Shown one piece after another: positions 16,922-24,498 of a stretch of DNA of 58,761 nucleotides. The first letter of the stretch is position 1; each line of letters begins with the position of its first letter. The translations under genes and the position numbers were made by a program. The notes below the pieces were generated by a model. The model was not told the origin of the DNA and did not search any database. It was given only the letters and a program-made list of their open reading frames with translations. The DNA is from an uncultured SAR86 cluster bacterium (GTDB taxonomy: Bacteria > Pseudomonadota > Gammaproteobacteria > Magnimaribacterales > D2472): positions 65,478 to 124,238 of the forward strand of contig CACBQK010000002.1 in NCBI GenBank assembly GCA_902541365.1, given 5' to 3'.

Positions 16922-18129
16922 TGGTAACGAAGGTTCTAAACTGGATTAACTACAGACTACCCATAATTAATACTTTCGAAAGGCATCTTTCGAAGCATCC
17001 TGTCCCAAAAAAAGTTAACTTTTGGTACCTATTTGGGGCTCTTGCTTCAATTGTGCTTATTCTTCAAATAGTTACAGGAATCTGGTTAATGATGCCATAT
17101 TCAAACACTGAAGAGGGAGCATTTGCATCGATTGAATACATTATGAGAGATGTTGATTATGGATGGATAATCAGGTACATGCATACCACAGGAGCATCGA
17201 TGTTCTTTGCAATAGTTTATCTTCATATGTTCAGAGGCCTTCTATATGGCTCATATAAAAGACCTAAAGAATTAGTTTGGATTTTTGGATGCACTATTTA
17301 TCTAGTAATGATGGCTGAGGGATTCCTGGGCTATGTTCTTCCATACGGCCAAATGTCATATTGGGGCGCACAAGTTATTATCTCTCTTTTTGGAGCAATA
17401 CCGTATATTGGCGAATCATTAGAGATTTGGGTAAGAGGTGACTATTATATTTCTGGCATAACAATCTCAAGATTTTTTGCACTTCATGTAGTTGCACTAC
17501 CGCTTATACTAATTGCACTAGTTTTTCTTCATCTTGTTGCATTGCACGAAGTTGGTGCTGGAAATCCAGAGGGTGTTGATATTGAGGAATATATCGATGA
17601 TGATGGAGTCCCATTAGATAGTGTTCCTTTTTTCCCTTATAAAGTTTTGAGTGCAATGCCTGCAATTGGAGTTTTTGGACTGGTTTTTTGTGTGATAATG
17701 TTTTTCTTCCCAGAGGGTGGTGGATATTTTCTTGAATTAGCAAACTTCGAGGAAGCAAATCCACTAGTAACTCCCGAACATATAGCACCTGTTTGGTATT
17801 ACTCGCCTTTTTACACAATGTTAAGAGCAGTTCCAGATCCACTTGGAGGACTTATAGTTATGGCTGCAGCAGTGGCAATATTATTTGTTGTACCTTGGTT
17901 GGATAGAAGTAATGTTGCATCAATAAGATATAAAGGGATATTGAGTAAGATAGCGATAGTTTTGTTTACTGTAAGTTTTGTTACCTTAGGATACTTGGGA
18001 ACTGTTACTGTTACAGAGACAGGGAAAATTATGTCCGTAATTTGTACTCTAATGTATTTTGCTTTTTTCCTATTAATGCCTATTTATACAAGCATTGAAA
18101 AAACCTATGAGGTGCCAGATAGATTGTGA
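16921..18129 (+). CDS. petB: Cytochrome b subunit of the bc1 complex
   Basis: Cytochrome b (402 residues) carries the two haems and both quinone sites of complex III. Eight membrane helices are visible. Haem-ligating histidines lie in RYMHTTGAS / VYLHMFRGL and in FALHVVALP / VFLHLVALH. The Qo-site motif, usually PEW(Y/F), appears as PVWYYSPFYTML. It starts at the last base of the petA stop and overlaps petC by 4 bases, so petABC is one translational unit. Confidence 0.97.
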   Translation: MVTKVLNWINYRLPIINTFERHLSKHPVPKKVNFWYLFGALASIVLILQIVTGIWLMMPYSNTEEGAFASIEYIMRDVDYGWIIRYMHTTGASMFFAIVYLHMFRGLLYGSYKRPKELVWIFGCTIYLVMMAEGFLGYVLPYGQMSYWGAQVIISLFGAIPYIGESLEIWVRGDYYISGITISRFFALHVVALPLILIALVFLHLVALHEVGAGNPEGVDIEEYIDDDGVPLDSVPFFPYKVLSAMPAIGVFGLVFCVIMFFFPEGGGYFLELANFEEANPLVTPEHIAPVWYYSPFYTMLRAVPDPLGGLIVMAAAVAILFVVPWLDRSNVASIRYKGILSKIAIVLFTVSFVTLGYLGTVTVTETGKIMSVICTLMYFAFFLLMPIYTSIEKTYEVPDRL

Positions 18130-18917
18130 TTAAATCATTAATAATAATTAGTTTTTTATCATTTTCGTTAGTTCCAAATGTGAATTCAGCCGAGGGAGGT
18201 CCATGTAAAGACTATGGAGACTGTGATCAGTTTAAACCAGATTTAAATAATATGGCTTCGCTTCAAAGAGGCGTAGGCACTTTTATGAAATATTGCTATA
18301 GCTGCCATTCGCTTAAATATTCTAGATGGGGAAGGGTTGCAAATGATCTTCAAATACCCGAAGACATTTTCTTTGAATATCTTGTACCAGATAAGGATGC
18401 TGGACCATTTGATTTAATGGTTGCACCCATACATGAGTTAGAAATTGATAATGCCCCACCTGACTTAACCTTGGTTGCAAGAAAAAGAACTTCAAGCTGG
18501 GTTTATACATATTTGAGAGCTTTTTATGATGATGCTTCAACAACCTATGGATCAAATAATCTTGTTTATCCCGGAGTAAACATGCCTAATATTTTGGCAC
18601 CAATTCAAGGTAATCAAAAACTCGGGTGTAAAGAAGTCCCTGTATTAGCTAAAAATGGTGGTGAAAAAAGAGATGAATTGGGAAATACCATTACTAAAGA
18701 AAAATGTGGATATCTAAAGCATCAAGACGGCTCAGGTTTGTTAAATGTTGAAGAGTTTGATGATTTTATATATGATCTCACAAATTTTTTAACATATGTA
18801 GGTGAGCCTAGCAGGGCAGAAAGGGAAAGAATGGGAGTATATGCGATAATATTCTTTATTATATTTACATTTCTTTCTGCGCTTCTCTACAGAGAATATC
18901 AAAAAGACTATCACTAG
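18126..18917 (+). CDS. petC: Cytochrome c1 subunit of the bc1 complex
   Basis: Cytochrome c1 (263 residues) passes electrons from the Rieske centre to soluble cytochrome c. A signal peptide (LIIISFLSFSLVPNVNSAE) precedes the haem c site CYSCH (about residues 56-60); the axial Met is probably in the VNMPNIL segment; a C-terminal anchor (YAIIFFIIFTFLSALLY) holds it in the inner membrane. The usual WFG before APPDL is replaced by EIDN. It starts with GTG overlapping the petB stop. Confidence 0.95.
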   Translation: MIKSLIIISFLSFSLVPNVNSAEGGPCKDYGDCDQFKPDLNNMASLQRGVGTFMKYCYSCHSLKYSRWGRVANDLQIPEDIFFEYLVPDKDAGPFDLMVAPIHELEIDNAPPDLTLVARKRTSSWVYTYLRAFYDDASTTYGSNNLVYPGVNMPNILAPIQGNQKLGCKEVPVLAKNGGEKRDELGNTITKEKCGYLKHQDGSGLLNVEEFDDFIYDLTNFLTYVGEPSRAERERMGVYAIIFFIIFTFLSALLYREYQKDYH

Positions 18918-18929
18918 GAGAAGTTCAAC

Positions 18930-19541
18930 ATGATTTTATATTCAGAGAGAGATAATCACTATAGCCACAGAGTTAGAATAGTTCTAGCTGAGAAAGATAT
19001 AGCATGCGAAATAAGAGAATTAGATATTGATGAAGCTCCTGATGATATTCTCTCGCTAAGCCCTTATCACAAATTACCAATTCTAGTAGATAGAGATTTA
19101 GCTCTTTATGATACATCAGTAATGCTGGAGTATCTCGATGAAAGATTTCCACATCCTCCATTATTACCAGTTTACCCAGTTGCTAGAGCTAATTGCAGAG
19201 AGTTAATGCTAAGAATAGATAGAGAATGGTGTCCATTAGTAGATTCAATAATTTCAGGAAAGCTAACAAAACCAAAAGAGAAAAAGACAAAAGAAGAGCT
19301 GATTCAAGAGCTTGCTACGATTTCACCTATTTTCAAGGAGTTTCCATTTTTTATGAATGAAGATTTCACTCTAGTTGATTGTTATCTAGCACCGATTATG
19401 TGGAGATTAACATCCATGGGCATCAATCTTCCATATAATAAGCATCTGAAACCTCTCCTTGATTACCAGAACAAAATTTTTGAAAGACCAGGATTTATTG
19501 ATAGTTTGACAACAATCGAAAAAGACCTCAGATCTGACTAA
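18930..19541 (+). CDS. sspA: Stringent starvation protein A (GST-fold RNA polymerase-associated)
   Basis: SspA (203 residues) has a glutathione-transferase fold without transferase activity and binds RNA polymerase in starvation and acid responses. The N-terminal thioredoxin-like half begins with ILYSERDNHYSHRVRIVLAEKD and contains KLPILVDRDLALYDTSVMLEYLDERFP; the helical C-terminal half has LMLRIDREW. A strong AGGAG precedes the ATG. Position after petC is the usual one; sspB, normally next, is absent. Its end overlaps the convergent lpoA-like gene by 14 bases. Confidence 0.92.
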   Translation: MILYSERDNHYSHRVRIVLAEKDIACEIRELDIDEAPDDILSLSPYHKLPILVDRDLALYDTSVMLEYLDERFPHPPLLPVYPVARANCRELMLRIDREWCPLVDSIISGKLTKPKEKKTKEELIQELATISPIFKEFPFFMNEDFTLVDCYLAPIMWRLTSMGINLPYNKHLKPLLDYQNKIFERPGFIDSLTTIEKDLRSD

Positions 19542-20493
19542 ATCCTAGATTATCAATCTTGACAAGATTCGTTTGCATATCAGAGCAACTATTTTGTGAG
19601 AACCGAATATTTGCAAACTGGCCAGCAATTATTTGAGAATTACCATTATTTTTTTTGATTGCAGAAATAAGTATTAAATCCTTCAAAAATGATAACTTTG
19701 AGAGCTCATCAAGATTTAATGACTCATCTGCTCCCAAAAATGAGTTAGGAACTGTGAGAATAACTTCAGAAAAGTCTAACAATTTTTTTCTATCTTCAAT
19801 TCTTGTCACCGATTGCGAAGATAGGTAGATTTCTTTACCTAAGATATAGTTAAACCTTAATGAAGGAATAAAGTTTTTAGACTCATCATAATCGGCAATA
19901 ATATAGATCTTTTCAAAATCCTCTCTTGGCCTTGGAACAAAACTTATTTCATCCTCTTGAACTAATCGATTTATTAAATCTCCTCTGCTGTTACTTCCTG
20001 ATAATTCAAAAACACTTTTAACAAGATCGTCATAATCCCCCTCCAGCTTAAAGATTCTTACACCAGGGTATTTGTTCTCTATTGTATTTGCTTGGGATTT
20101 AAATCTTTCACTATAAAAAACAAAAATCTCATTATTTTTCTTCAAATCAAACAAGTATTTCTCTGTAACTTCTTCAAGATAACTATTTGCAGATTTACAG
20201 AAATAAGCGAACTCTTGATTAAGAAAGTTATTTGATATTACAAGAACTTCATTATCAATTTTATCTACAAAATCTATTCTTATATCAGAGTCTAGTGAAA
20301 CTATTGATTTAATAATAAGCTGTTTTACTTCCTCATTAGCGCTAATTTTTAATTCTAGTTGTCCAATATTATCAAGCAGATCATTAAGCTGATCTTCTTT
20401 TGAAGTATCAACTAATTGTATTGAAGAACAGCTAAGAAAAAAAAAGCAAATAAAGCTTATAATTGGTAGATTGATGAAATTTATAGTTTTCAC
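19528..20493 (-). CDS. lpoA: LpoA-like outer-membrane lipoprotein (PBP1A activator family), short form
   Basis: The 321-residue product has a lipoprotein-type signal (ISFICFFFLSCSS, lipidation at the Cys, residue 22). Its middle and C terminus match the LppC/LpoA periplasmic-binding-protein-like domain: FEKIYIIADYDESKNFIPSLRFNY-like text, then IYLSSQSV and a closing FSQNSC stretch. E. coli LpoA has about 680 residues with an N-terminal TPR-like domain that is missing here. Divergence from rsmI is the standard gene order. Role in activating a class A penicillin-binding protein is inferred from family. Confidence 0.78.
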   Translation of the reverse strand: MKTINFINLPIISFICFFFLSCSSIQLVDTSKEDQLNDLLDNIGQLELKISANEEVKQLIIKSIVSLDSDIRIDFVDKIDNEVLVISNNFLNQEFAYFCKSANSYLEEVTEKYLFDLKKNNEIFVFYSERFKSQANTIENKYPGVRIFKLEGDYDDLVKSVFELSGSNSRGDLINRLVQEDEISFVPRPREDFEKIYIIADYDESKNFIPSLRFNYILGKEIYLSSQSVTRIEDRKKLLDFSEVILTVPNSFLGADESLNLDELSKLSFLKDLILISAIKKNNGNSQIIAGQFANIRFSQNSCSDMQTNLVKIDNLGFSQI

Positions 20494-20495
20494 TT

Positions 20496-21311
20496 ATGAT
20501 TTATTTAATTTGTACTCCAATAGGTAATTTAAATGATATTTCTTTAAGGTCAATAGAAATACTAAATAGCAGTGACCTTATATATGCTGAGGATACTCGG
20601 AAAGCTCAAAAAATTTTTGATAAGTACAAAATTGATAAAAAAAGTTTTTCTTTTAATGATCATAACGAGAGAAGTAAGACAAAAAGTATAATAAAAGAGG
20701 CTAGAGCAGGAAAAACGGTATCACTAATTTCAGATGCTGGCGCACCCTTGATATCTGATCCTGGATACATATTGGTCAATGAGTGCATCAAAGAAAATAT
20801 TGAGTATTCAGTAATTCCTGGACCCTCTTCGGTAATAAACTCCTTACTACTATCTGGATTTCCTATTAATAAATTTATGTTTTTGGGATTTTTGCCAAGA
20901 AAAGACTCTGAGAGAAAAAAAGTTTTTGAAAATAATATAAAAAATGATGCAACATTAGTTTTTTTTGAATCACCAAAAAGATTAGTCAAGACGCTATCAG
21001 TGATGCAGAAGGTTTATCCATCACATAGACGAGCCGTTATTTGCAGAGAAATGACAAAAAAACATGAAGAAGTAATAAGAGGATCAATCTCTGAGATTCT
21101 TAGGAAGGTATCATTAAGAGATCTTAAAGGAGAGATATGCCTAGTTATCGAGGGAGATAAAGATTTAATAGAACCAACAATAGACTTAGATAATGAAATT
21201 AAAGATTTTATATTGAGGAAAATGTCTCCAAGCGAAGCCGCGAAGCTTTTAAGTTCTATCACTAAACAAAATAAAAGGGATCTCTATAAGTGGCTAACCA
21301 AAAAAAGTTGA
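20496..21311 (+). CDS. rsmI: 16S rRNA (cytidine1402-2'-O)-methyltransferase
   Basis: RsmI (271 residues) methylates the ribose of C1402 in 16S rRNA, working with RsmH, whose gene lies in the dcw cluster below. Family marks: IYLICTPIGNLNDISLRSIEIL at the start (shown in parts), the YAEDTR motif, LISDAGAPLISDPGY and PGPSSVINSLLLSG. Only two bases separate its ATG from the ATG of the divergent lipoprotein gene, and no ribosome site is visible. Its stop overlaps the -35 box of rnpB. Confidence 0.96.
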   Translation: MIYLICTPIGNLNDISLRSIEILNSSDLIYAEDTRKAQKIFDKYKIDKKSFSFNDHNERSKTKSIIKEARAGKTVSLISDAGAPLISDPGYILVNECIKENIEYSVIPGPSSVINSLLLSGFPINKFMFLGFLPRKDSERKKVFENNIKNDATLVFFESPKRLVKTLSVMQKVYPSHRRAVICREMTKKHEEVIRGSISEILRKVSLRDLKGEICLVIEGDKDLIEPTIDLDNEIKDFILRKMSPSEAAKLLSSITKQNKRDLYKWLTKKS

Positions 21312-21335
21312 AGAAAAAGTTTTTTTAAATAAAAT
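21308..21335 (+). promoter_or_regulatory. Promoter of rnpB
   Basis: TTGAAG (21308-21313) and TAAAAT (21330-21335) are 16 bases apart. The predicted start near 21342 coincides with the first base of the P1 helix of RNase P RNA, which supports both calls. The -35 overlaps the rsmI stop codon. Confidence 0.65.
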
Positions 21336-21340
21336 GTAAC

Positions 21341-21664
21341 CGAGTTGGTCGGATGATCGCTGGAAATCCAGAGGAAAGTCCGGACTTCATGAGCAAGGCG
21401 CCAGGTAACTCCTGGGAGACGTGAGTCTACGGAAAGTGCAGCAGAAAATATACCGCCTTAGGGTAAGGGTGAAAAGGTGAGGTAAGAGCTCACCGCATGA
21501 ATGGTAACATTCTATGGCAGTGCAAACCCCGCTTGAAGCAAGACCAAATAGGAGCTCAATAGGAATGCTCATTCTGAGCTCGGGTAGGTCGCTAGAATAT
21601 TATGGCAACATAATATCGAGATAGATGATCATCTTGAACAGAATCCGGCTTATAGACCAACTCA
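21341..21664 (+). ncRNA. rnpB: RNase P RNA, bacterial type A
   Basis: RNase P RNA is the catalytic RNA that removes 5' leaders from tRNA precursors. The helix P1 strands GAGTTGGTC (21342-21350) and GACCAACTC (21655-21663) pair perfectly and define the ends. Conserved blocks are present in order: GAGGAAAGTCCGGACTTC (CR-I), GCCAGGTAACTCCTGGG, AGGGTGAAAAGGTGAGGTAAGAG in parts, GGTAACATTC, AAACCCCGC, AGCAAGACCAAATAGG (CR-IV), GGGTAGG, and ACAGAATCCGGCTTAT (CR-V). Length of about 320 is slightly compact. No hairpin terminator follows, so readthrough toward mraZ is possible. Confidence 0.96.
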
Positions 21665-21676
21665 TATCTTTATAAA

Positions 21677-21714
21677 AAAGTGTTATAAAGTGCGTTAAAA
21701 GTATTGTAAAGTGC
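21677..21714 (+). promoter_or_regulatory. Four MraZ-type operator boxes upstream of mraZ
   Basis: AAAGTGT (21677-21683), AAAGTGC (21687-21693), AAAGTAT (21698-21704) and AAAGTGC (21708-21714) recur at 10, 11 and 10 bases, one helical turn. This is the AAAGTG[T/G]-N3 pattern described for MraZ operators in Mollicutes; E. coli MraZ instead uses TGGGN boxes with the same 10-base period. The boxes lie just upstream of the mraZ -10 hexamer, where a bound ring-shaped MraZ would block RNA polymerase. Autoregulation of the dcw operon is inferred. Confidence 0.8.
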
Positions 21715-21724
21715 GTAAATACTT

Positions 21725-21730
21725 TATAAT
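21725..21730 (+). promoter_or_regulatory. -10 box of the mraZ/dcw promoter
   Basis: TATAAT lies 8 bases before the mraZ ATG, predicting a start within about 2 bases of the ATG. A -35 is not clear; TTGTAA at 21704-21709 overlaps the third and fourth MraZ boxes but is only 15 bases away. No ribosome site precedes mraZ. Confidence 0.55.
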
Positions 21731-21738
21731 ATGTAATA

Positions 21739-22206
21739 ATGTTTGGCTTTAATAACATATCTATAGACAAAAAGAGCAGATTTTCATTCCCTGCTAAATA
21801 TAGAGATGCTTTTATTAATTCAAATGAAAATCAAATAGTTATTACTAAAGATCCTCAATATCCTTCACTTAAGGTTTACTTAGGCAGTGAGTGGGATCAA
21901 ATATCTACAAAACTATCTTCCTTGCAAGGCCTAGATCCAATAGTCAGAAATCTTCAATGGACAATTTTAGGAAATGCAAGCGTTTGTGATTTTGAACCTA
22001 ATGGGAGAATGCAGGTTTTAATTTCTGCTGATCTAAAAAAATATGCACAAATAGAGGAAGCGAAAAGAATATGTTTAATTGGAATGGGTAATAAGTTTGA
22101 AATTTGGAATCAAGAAAATTGGGAGCAAAGACAGACTGGAGGAAGTCTTGCAACAGAGATCCTAGATATTGTTCTTCCAGAATCTATAAAGGATATGAGT
22201 TTTTAG
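21739..22206 (+). CDS. mraZ: Transcriptional regulator MraZ
   Basis: MraZ (155 residues) is a SpoVT-AbrB-type DNA-binding protein forming a ring and repressing the dcw operon it heads. The N-terminal DKKSRFSFPAKYRDAF motif and the second repeat with CDFEPNGRMQVLISADLKKYA are typical, both carrying the conserved basic and D-x-x-G-R residues. Four matching operator boxes lie immediately upstream. Unusually, ftsZ rather than rsmH follows, 10 bases downstream. Confidence 0.95.
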   Translation: MFGFNNISIDKKSRFSFPAKYRDAFINSNENQIVITKDPQYPSLKVYLGSEWDQISTKLSSLQGLDPIVRNLQWTILGNASVCDFEPNGRMQVLISADLKKYAQIEEAKRICLIGMGNKFEIWNQENWEQRQTGGSLATEILDIVLPESIKDMSF

Positions 22207-22216
22207 GGGAGATGAA

Positions 22217-23338
22217 ATGAATTGGGAAGTTGTAAATGATACTGATCAAGCAAAAATAAAAGTTATTGGGGTGGGTGGTGCCGGAGGCAATGCTGTGATC
22301 CACATGATGAATCACAAAATCCAAGGTGTAGAATTTATATGCGCTAATACAGATTCACAGGCCTTAGAAAATGCTAAGGGCGCCACTATTTTAAAGCTTG
22401 GAGGCGGAATGACTAAAGGACTTGGTGCTGGAGCAAATCCTGAAGTTGGAAGACAAGCTGCTGAGAGAGATAGAGAAGCAATTGAGCAACTACTTCATGG
22501 CTCAGATATGATCTTCATAACTGCAGGTATGGGTGGAGGAACAGGAACCGGAGCTGCACCAGTAATAGCATCAATTGCTAAAGAAATCGGCGCTTTAACA
22601 GTTGCAGTTGTGACGAAACCATTTAAGTTTGAAGGTAAGCCAAGAATGAGTTCAGCTGAAAAGGGTCTTGCTGCTCTTGTAGAGGAAGTTGATAGTTTAA
22701 TAACAATACCAAATCAAAAATTAATAGATGTTCTTGGAGCAAATACTCCTATTCCAGAAGCTTTTGCGCAAGCAGATGATGTTTTAAAGGGAGCTGTTCA
22801 AGGAATTTCAGATATTATCATGAAACCAGGTCTCATAAACGTTGACTATGCTGATGTAAAAACAGTTATGTCAGAAAAAGGCATTGCAATGATGGGTACC
22901 GGAAGATCTAACACAAAAGACCGTGGAAGAGATGCAGCTGAATTAGCTGTTGGAAGTGAACTACTTGAAGATATAAATCTTAAGGATGCAAGAGGTGTTT
23001 TAGTAAATATTTCTGCAAAAGATCCAACAATGGGAGATTTTACTGAGGTAAGTGAGGTTGTTGAGGAGTTTACTGCTGATGATGCGACATGTATCTACGG
23101 ACTTGTAATTGATCCATCTCTCAAAGATGAGCTAATGGTTACAATAGTTGCAACAGGAGTTAATCAAAAATCTCCAAAGCTTGCTATCGATAATAAACCT
23201 AAGGCATCTATTAAGCTCTCACCGGTTGGATTAGACAAAGATTTAACAAATAAAGAAGTTCAACAAGTTGGTGCATCGTCTGCAGAGGCAATTGATTTCC
23301 TCGATGTACCAACTTTTATGAGAAAGCAAGTAGACTAA
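22217..23338 (+). CDS. ftsZ: Cell division tubulin FtsZ
   Basis: FtsZ (373 residues) polymerises into the division ring. GTP-binding GGAGGNAV near residue 20, the tubulin signature GGGTGTGAAPVIA, the T7 loop NVDYADVKT and the C-terminal peptide FLDVPTFMRKQVD that binds FtsA and ZipA are all intact; the intervening linker is short. A strong AGGGGAGATGAA ribosome site suggests high translation. Position is atypical: directly after mraZ and before rsmH, whereas in most proteobacteria ftsZ ends the cluster after ftsA. Confidence 0.98.
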   Translation: MNWEVVNDTDQAKIKVIGVGGAGGNAVIHMMNHKIQGVEFICANTDSQALENAKGATILKLGGGMTKGLGAGANPEVGRQAAERDREAIEQLLHGSDMIFITAGMGGGTGTGAAPVIASIAKEIGALTVAVVTKPFKFEGKPRMSSAEKGLAALVEEVDSLITIPNQKLIDVLGANTPIPEAFAQADDVLKGAVQGISDIIMKPGLINVDYADVKTVMSEKGIAMMGTGRSNTKDRGRDAAELAVGSELLEDINLKDARGVLVNISAKDPTMGDFTEVSEVVEEFTADDATCIYGLVIDPSLKDELMVTIVATGVNQKSPKLAIDNKPKASIKLSPVGLDKDLTNKEVQQVGASSAEAIDFLDVPTFMRKQVD

Positions 23339-23341
23339 AAG

Positions 23342-24238
23342 ATGCTTCATTCTCCAGTATTGCTGGAAGAATCAATTGATTTCTTAATAACTAATTCTTC
23401 TGGAAAATATATTGATGCAACTTTTGGTAGAGGCGGACATTCTAGAAAGATATTAGATTCAATAACAAAAGATGGGACTCTTTTGGCTTTAGATAAAGAC
23501 ATCGATGCGATTAGATTTGCAGAAGAAAACTTTAAAGACAAAAATTTTTCAATTAAACATACAGGCTTTGAGGACTTAGATTCAATAAATATAGCAAAAC
23601 AGGCTGATGGTATATTATTTGATTTTGGACTTTGTTCTACTCATTATGATAACCCACTAAGAGGCTTTAGTTTTAGTGAGGCTGGACCGCTCGATATGCG
23701 AATCGATAAAAGGCAAACTAAAAAACTTGAAGATTTACTTCAAACTGTTGATCCTGAAACATTAGCAAACATTATTTACCAATATGGTGATGAGAAAGAG
23801 TCTAGAAAAATCTCGAAAGCTATTATTAACTCTTATAAGGACGGCAGGATTTTAAATACTATTGATTTGGCTGAAGTAATAAAAAAATCAAAAACTAGGT
23901 CACCCAATAAAATACATCCTGCAACACAAACTTTTCAAGCTCTAAGAATTTATTTAAATGATGAGATAACCAATCTAAAAGTAGGATTAAATAAATCAAA
24001 GGATTTACTGAAAACTGGAGGAAGAATAGTTTGTATTTCTTTCCACTCCCTCGAGGACAGAACAGTTAAGCAATCTTTCGCTCCAAAAAAAATAAGTTAT
24101 CCAAAAGAAGTTCCACTGAATAATGAAGTTATTAAAGAATTTAAGGTAGTTGCTAAAAAAATTAAGCCAAGCACTTCTGAACTTCAAAGAAACAGGAGGT
24201 CAAGAAGTGCAATTATGAGAGTTTTTGAAAAGATATAA
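23342..24238 (+). CDS. rsmH: 16S rRNA (cytosine1402-N4)-methyltransferase RsmH
   Basis: RsmH/MraW (298 residues) methylates N4 of C1402, the same nucleotide modified by RsmI encoded upstream. The SAM-binding motif DATFGRGGHSRKIL, the GILFDFGLCSTHYDNPLRGFSF segment, HPATQTFQALRI and ISFHSLEDRTVK are characteristic. It starts three bases after ftsZ and its stop overlaps the ftsL start. Length is normal. Confidence 0.97.
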   Translation: MLHSPVLLEESIDFLITNSSGKYIDATFGRGGHSRKILDSITKDGTLLALDKDIDAIRFAEENFKDKNFSIKHTGFEDLDSINIAKQADGILFDFGLCSTHYDNPLRGFSFSEAGPLDMRIDKRQTKKLEDLLQTVDPETLANIIYQYGDEKESRKISKAIINSYKDGRILNTIDLAEVIKKSKTRSPNKIHPATQTFQALRIYLNDEITNLKVGLNKSKDLLKTGGRIVCISFHSLEDRTVKQSFAPKKISYPKEVPLNNEVIKEFKVVAKKIKPSTSELQRNRRSRSAIMRVFEKI

Positions 24239-24498
24239 TGAAAAATTTTTATCTTCCAATTATATTTTTTCAACTAGTAATAATTACCTACTTATCTTTT
24301 ATTGTCGTTGATGTCAGATGGGAAATAAGATCGAGTTTTAAGTCACAAGAAATACTGACTATTCAAAATGAAGAATTAGAGAATCTTTATTATCAGCTCT
24401 TAACAGAAGAATTCTTTCTTAACTCTCCAGCAAGAATTGAGCAGAAAGCTAGAGAAGATCTTGGAATGGTGAAGGTCAGACCAAGGAAGATTAAATGA
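24238..24498 (+). CDS. ftsL: Cell division protein FtsL
   Basis: FtsL (86 residues) is a bitopic division protein that forms the FtsQLB complex activating FtsW-FtsI. A single membrane segment (about 4-24, IIFFQLVIITYLSFIVVDVRW) is followed by a coiled coil (IQNEELENLYYQLL) and the conserved RIEQKAREDLGMV motif. It overlaps rsmH by one base and ftsI by four. Its partner FtsB is encoded 22 kb away after eno. Confidence 0.92.
   Translation: MKNFYLPIIFFQLVIITYLSFIVVDVRWEIRSSFKSQEILTIQNEELENLYYQLLTEEFFLNSPARIEQKAREDLGMVKVRPRKIK

Noticed and set aside
17504-17842. 112-codon minus-strand frame within petB
   Set aside because: It is an antisense shadow of a clearly conserved cytochrome b, with no motif or ribosome site of its own.
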